Under the pieces are notes generated by a model. That model searched no databases. It was not told the DNA's origin and saw only the letters and a program-made list of their open reading frames with translations. From Bacteroidales bacterium (lineage in GTDB: Bacteria > Bacteroidota > Bacteroidia > Bacteroidales > F082): 64,000 bases of DNA. The stretch lies in assembly GCA_019454985.1 (NCBI GenBank), contig JACFNF010000010.1, forward strand, positions 1 to 64,000, read 5' to 3'. Below are positions 24,792 through 31,828 of the stretch, piece after piece. Made by a program: the position numbers and the translations under genes. The first letter of the stretch is position 1, and the number at the start of each line of letters is the position of its first letter.

Positions 24792-25226
24792 CTAAAACCA
24801 ATGTGAGCCGGCAATCCTGAAAGGCCACGGAATCGAGATGAGGATCAGAATCAGGGCAATCAGATAGTAACGAAAGAGAGCTTTGGCCGCTGCAAGGTCG
24901 GCTCTTTTTTTCCATTTCACATATCCGATGGTGAGCAAAACGATGGCGACCAACATCAGGCTGATGTGTTCAACTAAGAAAAAACGCTGCACTTTGTCAG
25001 ACATGGCCGAAGCTTTGAACACCACTTTCGGGCTGGTGAAATAGAGCAATATTCCAAATACAAACTGTAAGTGGGTGGAAATCAGGGTGAATAAGGCCAG
25101 TGAACGGATGCTTGCGGCTTTACCGCCGTTTTTGCGGGCTTTCCATAAGGCAAACAAAGTGCCAATGAAGCCGGCCAGCACAAGCCAGCGAAGACCCGAA
25201 TGGCTTTTGAGTAAAGGGAGATACAT
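24792..25226 (-). CDS. Four-helix inner-membrane protein, cytochrome b-like (hypothetical)
   Basis: 144 residues from the ATG at 25226 (MYLPLLKSHSGLRWLVL). A Met ten codons upstream lies on top of the promoter and is not used. Four hydrophobic helices are visible: LRWLVLAGFIGTLFALW, LFTLISTHLQFVFGILLYF, FFLVEHISLMLVAIVLLTIGYV and YYLIALILILISIPWPF. Histidines in helices 1-3 (SHSGLRW, STHLQF, VEHISLM) are placed as heme ligands would be; similar Bacteroidota proteins are often labelled cytochrome B. Heme binding is inference. First gene of the operon with the 93-residue protein and the TPR-LuxR regulator. Confidence 0.75.
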   Translation of the reverse strand: MYLPLLKSHSGLRWLVLAGFIGTLFALWKARKNGGKAASIRSLALFTLISTHLQFVFGILLYFTSPKVVFKASAMSDKVQRFFLVEHISLMLVAIVLLTIGYVKWKKRADLAAAKALFRYYLIALILILISIPWPFRIAGSHWF

Positions 25227-25253
25227 ATTGTTAATGAGTGTGTGAATTTTGGC

Positions 25254-25281
25254 CAAAAATACAATTTTTGTTCAATACAAA
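25254..25281 (-). promoter_or_regulatory. Promoter of the membrane protein/TPR-LuxR operon
   Basis: The minus strand has TATTTTTG (25254-25261), an exact -7 box, with TTTG at 25278-25281, 16 bp further upstream; the spacing is slightly short for a -33 element. The expected start of transcription near 25248 excludes the upstream Met at 25256. Confidence 0.6.
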
Positions 25282-25342
25282 ATTCTGGAATTCAAATTCC
25301 ATTGCCGACAAACCGTTTCATGGCGATTGATCACTCGGGCAT

Positions 25343-26572
25343 TCACTTTTTGAAGAAGAACAGCAGCGGTTCATCCATCAGCTCCCGCCAGTTGCCCCAC
25401 GAATGTCCCTGGTTGACTTCCACAAAACTCAGCGGATAGCCTTTGGCCGTCAGGATGTCGCGCATGGCGCGGGCGCGTTCCTGAGTGTCGAAGATGGTGC
25501 CGGTGCTCATAAAAATTTTCAGTGGCAGGGTTTCGCTTTGTTCATACTGGCTCAGGATGGCGTTGTCGAATGCCGGCGAGTGGATGCCGATGAGCCGGAA
25601 ACGATCGGGGCGGCGAATACCGAAAAAAGCGGAGTTCCAACCGCCCAGGGAGGTGCCCAGAATGGCCCGCCGCTCGGCAAGAGATTCGGTCTTGTAGTCG
25701 CTGTCAATCACCGGCACAAGCTCGTCGGCCACAAAATTGGCAAAACGCGGATTGGCCGTATATTCGCTCATCCTTCGGTTGATGGCCGGAGAAGATGGAT
25801 CGCGCGGATCAATAAACACCACTAGTATCGGTTCAATTTTATTTGCGAAAATCAGATTGTCCAACACAATCACCATCGCGCCCAGCCGGTCGTCGGAATA
25901 TTCCTGGCCGTCGGTTACGTAAACCACAGCTAAGTTGTTTACATCCTGATAGTTGTATGGCAGATAGACCTTATAGGCCACATCGTAGCCTAAGTTTTGT
26001 GTCTGGCTGTGAATCACTTTTTTCTCGCTCAGGCTTCCACGCACCACGCCTTCCCACAGACGGGTCTCCTCGGGGAAAACCCATTCGGGCATGGCAAAGA
26101 ATGAGTTGGGTCCAAAGCCGCTGTACTGAATGTTGGGATTGGCCGGATCGTTGATCCAGTTGGTTCCGATTACTACTTTGTAGTCTAAACGGGCGTCGGT
26201 CGGAAATTGTTTGCTGAGCTTCCAGTAATTGCTCTGCCCGATTTGTTCGCCTTTCCAGCCGGGGCTTTCGGGGTTCCAGCCGTTAAAGTCGCCTGCCCAT
26301 GCCGGCCTGCTGCTGCCTTTGTAGAGGAAAAGCACACTGTCGTTCACACAAAAGGGGATGCGCTTTTGGGCTTTCAGCGTGTCCCACAGCCGGTTAAGCC
26401 CGGCCTCCGACTGTGTGCCATCCTGCAAAAAAGCCAGCGAATCCAAAGTGTGCGTCAATTCGGCAATGGTGCTGAAATGAAACTTGGGCTGTGGTTCTGG
26501 CTCAGGAGCAGGGTCGTTTTTTTGGCAGGATGTGGCCGTCATCAGAGCCATCAGGAGTAGGGTTGTGAACAT
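25343..26572 (-). CDS. Esterase-D/enterochelin-esterase-like lipoprotein
   Basis: 409 residues from the ATG at 26572. The longer frame would overlap the upstream gene's end and lacks a signal peptide at its start. The N-terminus MFTTLLLMALMTATSC is a lipoprotein signal with the acylated Cys at 16, followed by a Pro/Glu-rich linker. Residues about 75-180 form a CBM48-like early-set domain (FAGD-like WAGDFNGWNP). Residues about 190-409 are an esterase of the enterochelin esterase/Fes type: VYVTDGQEY, nucleophile Ser in GTSLGGWNS and His in QGHSWGNW. It may hydrolyse siderophore or acylated-sugar esters at the cell envelope; substrate unknown. It lies 50 bp downstream of the HhH-barrel gene. Confidence 0.82.
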   Translation of the reverse strand: MFTTLLLMALMTATSCQKNDPAPEPEPQPKFHFSTIAELTHTLDSLAFLQDGTQSEAGLNRLWDTLKAQKRIPFCVNDSVLFLYKGSSRPAWAGDFNGWNPESPGWKGEQIGQSNYWKLSKQFPTDARLDYKVVIGTNWINDPANPNIQYSGFGPNSFFAMPEWVFPEETRLWEGVVRGSLSEKKVIHSQTQNLGYDVAYKVYLPYNYQDVNNLAVVYVTDGQEYSDDRLGAMVIVLDNLIFANKIEPILVVFIDPRDPSSPAINRRMSEYTANPRFANFVADELVPVIDSDYKTESLAERRAILGTSLGGWNSAFFGIRRPDRFRLIGIHSPAFDNAILSQYEQSETLPLKIFMSTGTIFDTQERARAMRDILTAKGYPLSFVEVNQGHSWGNWRELMDEPLLFFFKK

Positions 26573-26622
26573 GTTTTGGATTGTTTTGGAACATTGCCTA
26601 AAGGTCGTCAACGCTCCGGCGG

Positions 26623-28761
26623 TTAAAATTTCCATCGTAACTGTAACTTAAAGTCGGTTTTGCTGTTTCCGTCAATTTCTTCTAAGCCGCTGCCCACTTT
26701 GACTTTATTGTCATACCAGGTGTGTGCAAGGCGAGCCTGAATATCGAGCTGTGAGGTGATTTTGTATTTGCCAACGAGATAAACCCGGCTGCCTTTGCCC
26801 GAAAAAGCCGGTATGGAAAACGCATACAGCACATCACTTTCGTAGGCGTAGAGCCGGGCATCGTAGCTGTCGGCATCAAACAAGGCGTAACGCAAATTGA
26901 GGTCGAATGGTTTTCCCGCTGGTCGGTAAATGATGTCCTGATAGATCAGGAAACCATATTGAGGATCGTTTTCCGAGCGTTGATAACTCACCAACTCGGC
27001 GCGGTTTTTCAGGGTAAAACTCCGGCTGACCCTGTAATTAAAGTGCAGGCGATACGTGTTGCGCCTCTCGGGTACGATAAAATCAATGGCGTTCCATGGG
27101 CCATTGTCGTTGGTCATCTTCTGTTTGCTGCGAAACCTGAAATAGAGGTCGGCATTGCGGTTGATGCGGTAGTCGGTCTGTACAAAATAGTCGAAACCGT
27201 TGCTGGGGGCATCGGTGGCAAATCGGAGCCAGTCGAAGCGAAAATAGTCGGCATAGGCCGATACTTTCCATCCGGGAGCAAGACTTGCCGTAACGCCGGC
27301 ATAGAGGCCGCTCTCGTTGTTGGTGCTGTTGCTTTCGGAAAATGCATTGCCAAAAAGATTCTGGTATTCTTTTTCAAAATGTCGCCAAAGCAGGGTTACC
27401 GAAACAAATCCTGCCGGCTGTGCCTGTACCCCGGCCAATCCTGCTTTGCCGCCATTGTCGCTCTGCGAAAGCTCGCCGAAAAAGACAAAACGCGGTAAAA
27501 CCCATTTCCAGTCAACCCCTTGATTCGTCAACCTATCGGCGCGCAGTCTGAAAAGGGTGTATGGCTTCAATGCCGGCCAAAGCGGCGCTTCGAGCCGGGT
27601 CTGATGGAGGGTGTAGCCTACTTCGAGTTTCTTGGTCTTGAAGGCCAAATGCCCGCCGGACAACTGCTGTCCAATCACACCTTTGCCAACCAGCTCGCCC
27701 ACAGTGCGGTGGAGGCCGGTCTCGTAAAGACTGGTGATGACGACATTTTCTAATGATGCTGTGTCGGTTTCCGACAAACGGGCATCCACTTTCTTGTCGG
27801 AATAAAACATCGAAAGCTCAAGGAACTTCCAGCCAAAAGTGGCAGCGCCCCCACGCAGAAAAAAACTCTCGTTGACCGAAGTGTTAGGCTTCACACCCGA
27901 GCCGTAGCGCATCACCTGGGTAGGCACAGTGGATTTGCCGAAAGATAATCCCGACCATAGCGTAAGTCCCTGGCCGAAAGCCAGATGGTAGTCGCCAATG
28001 GCGAGACTTCGCAACACACCCATATCGGCAATATAGGCATGAGCCGAATAGAAATCGAAACCGTTTTTGAGTTTGTCGCCCAGAAGGCGTTGCAGCGAAT
28101 CGTTAACCCTTTTTTTGAAAAATACCTCACCTGCGTCTTTATCCATCGTTACACCGGCACGGATGCGGTTGCGGTAGTTGAACTGGTATTTCACATACAC
28201 TTTTTCCTTGCTGCCAAGATAACGGGAGTTTGGCTTTTTGTAAAGTGCGCTGTCGCTAATCTCCTGATAACCAAGCTGTGAATTGAGATTTCGTTCGAGG
28301 CGGCTGATGAGCTGGTGTCTGCCATAACGTGCGATATTCCGCACCTTGAGCGGCGATTTTTTTGCTACGGGCGTGGCTGTGCTGATGGGGATGAGGATGT
28401 CGAGCGTTTGATCGTCGAAACCTTCTACCAAAGCCAGCTCGTAAACACTCAAAAACGGCCCGTAGCGTTTTCGGTATTCTAACAGGTTTTTTAACTGAAA
28501 GTCGTTGATCAGGTAAATGTTGCGAAGCTCGGTCACTTCATCGCCGTTGAGGTTGACTTTGTTTTCGGCATAATATTGGTAAGCGTCAATCAGGTCGGAG
28601 AAGTCGAGGTTCAGGTCGAGGGCTTCGGCCACGGCTTCCATTTGTGCCATAATTTGTTCCTGAAGCGGCAGCGCAGTGCTGTCGGCTTCCTGGCTGTGAA
28701 GTCGTGGCGCCAAAAGGAGCAAACCGCCGGTAACGACGGCCAGAATCAGTCGGTTTCTCAT
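26623..28761 (-). CDS. Outer-membrane barrel protein with N-terminal ComEA-like helix-hairpin-helix domain
   Basis: 712 residues. Signal peptide 1-23. Residues about 60-130 form a double helix-hairpin-helix of the ComEA type (NKVNLNGDEVTELRNIYLI, then LEYRKRYGPFLSVYEL and VEGFDDQTLDILIPI). Residues 140-712 are amphipathic beta-strands with many aromatic residues, ending KTDFKLQLRWKF as an outer-membrane barrel does. HhH domains bind DNA without sequence preference; in ComEA they pull incoming DNA into the periplasm. Joining such a domain to an outer-membrane barrel is a Bacteroidota design of unknown role. Its start overlaps the stop of the upstream barrel gene (ATGA), so the two are coupled. 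Confidence 0.85.
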   Translation of the reverse strand: MRNRLILAVVTGGLLLLAPRLHSQEADSTALPLQEQIMAQMEAVAEALDLNLDFSDLIDAYQYYAENKVNLNGDEVTELRNIYLINDFQLKNLLEYRKRYGPFLSVYELALVEGFDDQTLDILIPISTATPVAKKSPLKVRNIARYGRHQLISRLERNLNSQLGYQEISDSALYKKPNSRYLGSKEKVYVKYQFNYRNRIRAGVTMDKDAGEVFFKKRVNDSLQRLLGDKLKNGFDFYSAHAYIADMGVLRSLAIGDYHLAFGQGLTLWSGLSFGKSTVPTQVMRYGSGVKPNTSVNESFFLRGGAATFGWKFLELSMFYSDKKVDARLSETDTASLENVVITSLYETGLHRTVGELVGKGVIGQQLSGGHLAFKTKKLEVGYTLHQTRLEAPLWPALKPYTLFRLRADRLTNQGVDWKWVLPRFVFFGELSQSDNGGKAGLAGVQAQPAGFVSVTLLWRHFEKEYQNLFGNAFSESNSTNNESGLYAGVTASLAPGWKVSAYADYFRFDWLRFATDAPSNGFDYFVQTDYRINRNADLYFRFRSKQKMTNDNGPWNAIDFIVPERRNTYRLHFNYRVSRSFTLKNRAELVSYQRSENDPQYGFLIYQDIIYRPAGKPFDLNLRYALFDADSYDARLYAYESDVLYAFSIPAFSGKGSRVYLVGKYKITSQLDIQARLAHTWYDNKVKVGSGLEEIDGNSKTDFKLQLRWKF

Positions 28762-29594
28762 TTGCCGCCTTTTTTCCTGAACGAATAAACTAAACTGGCC
28801 TGAAGGTTACTCCCGAGCACTTCGTGGATGCCGGCGGCTAAGTCGAGCTGTAGCGGTCCAAGATCCCAGCCGGCGCCAAAGGTGAGGTTGCCGGGCTTCA
28901 CCCCAACACCTGTGCGTACATAAAAATGTTCCTGCAAAGTGTATTCTAAGCCAACGCGAAGGTCGGGACTAAAATCGGACGACTTCTCAATCTCGGCGAT
29001 ACCCCGGAGGTTTTCGGCAAAAAGGTAGCCGACGCCAAGCCGCGCTACCACCGGTATGCGTTCGTTGGTCAACTGCGAACGCCCTGCCCCGATCGGGTTG
29101 AACACCGTGGCTGCAATACTGAATTTAGGATTTACATCATACTGCACCCCATATTCAAAAGTCAGGTGATGATAGCCGTCATAGCCTTCGGCGCGCGAAC
29201 CTAAATAATCCAGCTGAAGTCCCATGCGAAGTGATGGGCTGAACGCAAGCGAATATGCCAGACCTAACTTGTTTTCGTTGTAGAGTTTATAGCCAAACTG
29301 ATTGAAACTCAATCCTAAAACGCCATAATTGACCGGCAGGATGAAGCCGGCGCTCTTCAGGCTGAGCTCTTTCATCAGGAAACGGTTTTCGTAAGCCAGA
29401 CCCGCTGCAGGTGAAGTGGCTAAGGCGATACCCGCCGGATTGTTGTGGATTGACCAGAAATCGGTTGAGGCTACGGAGGCTCGCCCCATACCCGCCTGAC
29501 GCGCACCCACAGGGCCGTATCCATCAAATGCACTGAGCGAAATTGGAATCAGAGTCAGGAGCAAGGCGATGCTTGTGATGTAAACTTTGTTCAT
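28758..29594 (-). CDS. PorV/PorQ-like outer-membrane beta-barrel protein (hypothetical)
   Basis: 278 residues with a signal peptide (1-22, ending LSAF). The mature start DGYGPVGARQAGMGRASVAS followed by FWSIHNNPAGIALA is the opening of the UPF0164/PorV-like outer-membrane barrel group ('GARAAGMG...NPAG'). Amphipathic strands continue to the end. The exact partner or ligand is unknown. It is the first gene of a unit with the HhH-barrel gene (4-bp overlap) and possibly the esterase, suggesting that the two barrels act together in the outer membrane. Confidence 0.78.
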   Translation of the reverse strand: MNKVYITSIALLLTLIPISLSAFDGYGPVGARQAGMGRASVASTDFWSIHNNPAGIALATSPAAGLAYENRFLMKELSLKSAGFILPVNYGVLGLSFNQFGYKLYNENKLGLAYSLAFSPSLRMGLQLDYLGSRAEGYDGYHHLTFEYGVQYDVNPKFSIAATVFNPIGAGRSQLTNERIPVVARLGVGYLFAENLRGIAEIEKSSDFSPDLRVGLEYTLQEHFYVRTGVGVKPGNLTFGAGWDLGPLQLDLAAGIHEVLGSNLQASLVYSFRKKGGK

Positions 29595-29625
29595 GAGGAT
29601 TGAAAATGCAGCAACGAATTTAGCG

Positions 29626-29633
29626 TATTTTTG
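29626..29633 (+). promoter_or_regulatory. Bacteroidota -7 box (TATTTTTG) of the DUF2461 gene
   Basis: Exact TAnnTTTG match 17 bp before the ATG at 29651, leaving a leader of only about 10 nt. Confidence 0.55.
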
Positions 29634-29650
29634 TCTGCAAATACCTAACG

Positions 29651-30313
29651 ATGTCGAAAATCATTCTCAATTTTCTCGAAGAACTTGCCGAAAACAACCA
29701 CAAAACCTGGTTTGAAGAAAACAGAAGTCGCTATGAATCAGCTAAAGAGGAGCTGATCCAAATCCTTGCACAAGTGATTGCACAATTGGGCGAGGTGGAC
29801 AGGACAATTGCCGGGAACAACCCCGCAAAGTGTCTATTTCGCCAATATCGCGACCTGCGTTTCTCGAAAAACAAAACGCCTTATAAAACGACCATGAGCG
29901 GTTATATCGCCTGGGGAGGCAAAAACTCCGATAAAGCCGGTTATTATCTTCATATTGAACCCCAAAACTCGTTTATCGGTGGTGGCTTATGGGTGCCGCA
30001 GCCTCCCATTCTCAAGGCAGTCCGCTCCGAAATTTATTTCAACGCCGAGGAATTCAGACAAATACTCGATAACCCCGACTTTTTCAAAACCTTTGGATCA
30101 TTGCAGGGCGAAAAATTGGTGAATCCGCCGAAAGACTTCCCTTCTGACTTTGCCGAACGCGAGTTGCTGAAACATAAAAGCTTTATCGTCAGCCGGCCTT
30201 TTGCTTTGGAAAGGTTGGATTCACAGCAGCTTACAGATTTTGCTACCGAAACATTCATTACGATGACACCTTTCATCAAGTTCTTGAATCGTGCAATTGA
30301 AAACATGGAATAA
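29651..30313 (+). CDS. DUF2461 family protein
   Basis: 220 residues, the usual length for DUF2461 (TIGR02453). Family signs are FLEELAENNHKTWFEENRSRYE at the N-terminus, CLFRQYRDLRFSKNKTPYKT in the middle with the conserved R-D-x-RFSKDKTPYK pattern, and the GYYLHIEP segment. The function of the family is unknown; it is widespread and not secreted. It stands alone on its own promoter, with the small-RNA locus beginning directly at its stop. Confidence 0.92.
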   Translation: MSKIILNFLEELAENNHKTWFEENRSRYESAKEELIQILAQVIAQLGEVDRTIAGNNPAKCLFRQYRDLRFSKNKTPYKTTMSGYIAWGGKNSDKAGYYLHIEPQNSFIGGGLWVPQPPILKAVRSEIYFNAEEFRQILDNPDFFKTFGSLQGEKLVNPPKDFPSDFAERELLKHKSFIVSRPFALERLDSQQLTDFATETFITMTPFIKFLNRAIENME

Positions 30314-30348
30314 TGCCGTTAGCTTGTAAATAACTGCCGTTAACTTGT
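30314..30348 (+). promoter_or_regulatory. Two-copy direct repeat upstream of small RNA 1 (putative operator)
   Basis: TGCCGTTAGCTTGT (30314-30327) and TGCCGTTAACTTGT (30335-30348) differ at one base and are 21 bp apart, two helical turns. The second copy's GCCG begins 43 bp before the -7 box. The same arrangement, with a diverged copy (GCCG-AAAACTT), occurs 42 bp before the -7 box of small RNA 2. This is the position expected of an activator or repressor site; the binding protein is unknown. Confidence 0.55.
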
Positions 30349-30378
30349 TTGAACACCACTTCCGGTAATGTGCTAACG

Positions 30379-30386
30379 TACCTTTG
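30379..30386 (+). promoter_or_regulatory. -7 box (TACCTTTG) of small RNA 1
   Basis: Exact TAnnTTTG match. The conserved RNA sequence begins 8-10 bp after it, at the same distance as in copy 2. No clear -33 element is visible, which fits dependence on an activator. Confidence 0.6.
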
Positions 30387-30391
30387 TACTC

Positions 30392-30497
30392 CTAATTGGT
30401 TGGTTGTTTTATAAGTTCGAACTTAATGCCCTTGGGGAGAATTGATTTGTTGTTTTTTCAATTCTATCCTACCCCCAAGGGCATTCCTCTTTTATAA
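30392..30497 (+). ncRNA. Candidate structured small RNA, copy 1
   Basis: The predicted transcript of about 105 nt starts near 30392. It has a 5' tract AATTGGTTGGTTGTTTTA, a palindrome AAGTTCGAACTT (30413-30424), and a 13-bp perfect outer stem AATGCCCTTGGGG (30425-30437) with CCCCAAGGGCATT (30473-30485). Inside is an 8-bp hairpin AGAATTGA (30438-30445) with TCAATTCT (30458-30465) around a U-rich loop, then a CCTCTTTTATAA tail. A paralogue with compensatory changes lies at 30733-30840. Alternatively the ATG at 30426 opens a 23-codon frame (MPLGRIDLL...KGIPLL) ending at 30497; the paired stem changes make RNA the better reading. I do not recognise it as a known RNA family. Confidence 0.65.
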
Positions 30498-30560
30498 GCT
30501 TATCCCTTTCAAACCTCAAATATTGCATGGTATTCAGGATCAATGGATTGCCTCATGCGT

Positions 30561-30605
30561 GATACCCCGAACCAGACAGGCGGTATCCTTTTTTTTATTT
30601 TTCTG
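30561..30605 (+). terminator. Rho-independent terminator between the two small RNA units
   Basis: GATACC (30561-30566) pairs with GGTATC (30582-30587), with an inner CC/GG, followed by CTTTTTTTTATTTTT. It would stop any transcript of copy 1 that reads past its own hairpin, isolating it from copy 2. Confidence 0.8.
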
Positions 30606-30653
30606 GCGGTGATATTAATTAAGTATTACATAATCAGCATTATATCGTTTGAC

Positions 30654-30692
30654 TGAGCCAGATACTGCTTTCTTTGAGCCGAAAACTTTTTT
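30654..30692 (+). promoter_or_regulatory. Two-copy direct repeat upstream of small RNA 2 (putative operator)
   Basis: TGAGCC occurs at 30654-30659 and 30675-30680, a 21-bp period; the wider 21-bp windows agree at about 13 of 21 positions. The second copy reads GCCGAAAACTTTTTT, which aligns with GCCGTTAACTTGTTT upstream of small RNA 1 at nearly the same distance from the -7 box (42 against 43 bp). Confidence 0.5.
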
Positions 30693-30719
30693 ACTGTTTA
30701 CCATTTCACAGAAGCGGGA

Positions 30720-30727
30720 TATTTTTG
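30720..30727 (+). promoter_or_regulatory. -7 box (TATTTTTG) of small RNA 2
   Basis: Exact TAnnTTTG match in the same register as that of copy 1. A TTTA at 30697-30700, 19 bp upstream, could be a weak -33 element. Confidence 0.6.
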
Positions 30728-30732
30728 TATCC

Positions 30733-30840
30733 TCAATTGGTTGGTTGTTTTAATAAGTTCGAACTTCATGCCCTTGAGGAGCCAGATGTTTTTGTTGTTT
30801 TTTACATCCGGCAGATTCCTCAAGGGCATTCCTCTTTATA
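30733..30840 (+). ncRNA. Candidate structured small RNA, copy 2
   Basis: Paralogue of the element at 30392-30497. It shares the 5' tract AATTGGTTGGTTGTTTTA, the palindrome AAGTTCGAACTT (30755-30766) and the tail ATTCCTCTTTATA. The outer stem ATGCCCTTGAGGA (30768-30780) pairs with TCCTCAAGGGCAT (30817-30829); relative to copy 1 a G-C pair has become A-T on both arms. The inner stem CCAGATGT (30782-30789) with ACATCCGG (30804-30811), 7 of 8 paired, is unrelated in sequence to that of copy 1, yet the loop TTTGTTGTTTTTT is identical. It could also act as a leader of the transketolase operon, but that operon has its own -7 box. A 31-codon frame from the ATG at 30768 is the coding alternative. Confidence 0.65.
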
Positions 30841-30874
30841 AAATCCACCTTTCTTTGATTTAATCTGTGCCCTC

Positions 30875-30906
30875 TTGTTGCCATTGGCAGGGAATGGTTA
30901 TTTTTG
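30875..30906 (+). promoter_or_regulatory. Promoter of the transketolase-shikimate kinase operon
   Basis: TTGTTG (30875-30880), an 18-bp spacer and TATTTTTG (30899-30906): a -33/-7 pair of the Bacteroidota type. It gives a leader of about 50 nt to the ATG at 30963 and excludes the longer frame beginning at 30867. Confidence 0.7.
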
Positions 30907-30962
30907 CAGTTTCGGCGAACATTTATGCGTTCCCGGAACTATCACACGCATTTTCTTTCGAT

Positions 30963-31823
30963 ATGAACAATATATCTATGACTGACATTATTCATCTTGA
31001 GGCCGTTGCAATGCAGGTAAGGCGCGATATCATCCGTATGGTTCATGCCTGCCAGTCGGGCCATCCCGGTGGTTCTTTAGGTTGTACCGACTTTTTGGTT
31101 GCTCTTTATTTCGATCAGATGCAACTCGATCCCGCCCGCTTCACCATGGATGGGATTGGCGAAGATATCTTTTTTCTCTCGAACGGACATCTTAGTCCGC
31201 TGTTTTACAGTGTATTAGCTCGGCGCGGCTATTTTCCTGTTTCCGAATTATCCACTTTTCGCCGCCTGCATAGCCGTCTTCAGGGTCATCCGGCCACTAT
31301 GGAGGGCCTGCCTGGCATACGTATTGCCAGCGGCTCGCTCGGACAAGGGCTTTCGGTGGCTACCGGCGCCGCCTGGGCCAAAAAACTCAATGGCGACCAA
31401 CATCTGGTGTTTGTGTTGATGGGCGATGGCGAGCAGCAGGAAGGCCAGATTTGGGAAGCTGCACTGCATGCCGGAAGCCGGAAGCTGGACAATCTGATTG
31501 CCGTTGTGGACTATAACGGAAAACAAATTGACGGGCCGGTGGATCAGGTGATGCCGTTGGGTGATCTGCGCGCCAAATATGAGGCCTTTGGATGGATGGT
31601 GACTGATTTCGATGGTAACGATATGGAACAAACTGTCCGCACCTTACAGCAGGCACGGCAACTGGCGTTTAAAGGCACACCTCAATTGTTGCTGATGAAA
31701 ACTGAAATGGGTCAGGGGGTTGATTTTATGATGGGTACGCATAAATGGCATGGGGTAGCTCCTAACGACGAACAAAAAGAGCGTGCGCTGGCACAGTTGA
31801 GCGAAACTTTGGGCGATTATTAA
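30963..31823 (+). CDS. tktA: Transketolase, N-terminal (thiamine diphosphate-binding) subunit
   Basis: 286 residues from the ATG at 30963; ATG 30978 (MTDIIHLEAVAMQ) is also possible, while the longer frame spans the promoter. Motifs of the N-terminal half of transketolase are present: SGHPGGSLG, the substrate-side HLSP, GSLGQGLSVATGAAWA and the thiamine diphosphate motif GDGEQQEGQIWEA...N. It forms an enzyme with the next gene product (split transketolase), moving two-carbon units in the non-oxidative pentose phosphate pathway and supplying erythrose 4-phosphate to the shikimate pathway. The downstream shikimate kinase fits that link. The stop is 5 bp before the next ATG. Confidence 0.94.
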   Translation: MNNISMTDIIHLEAVAMQVRRDIIRMVHACQSGHPGGSLGCTDFLVALYFDQMQLDPARFTMDGIGEDIFFLSNGHLSPLFYSVLARRGYFPVSELSTFRRLHSRLQGHPATMEGLPGIRIASGSLGQGLSVATGAAWAKKLNGDQHLVFVLMGDGEQQEGQIWEAALHAGSRKLDNLIAVVDYNGKQIDGPVDQVMPLGDLRAKYEAFGWMVTDFDGNDMEQTVRTLQQARQLAFKGTPQLLLMKTEMGQGVDFMMGTHKWHGVAPNDEQKERALAQLSETLGDY

Positions 31824-31828
31824 ACAAG

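Noticed and set aside
30494..30503. Palindrome ATAAGCTTAT after small RNA copy 1
   Set aside because: Ten bp, AT-rich, not present in copy 2; could occur by chance.
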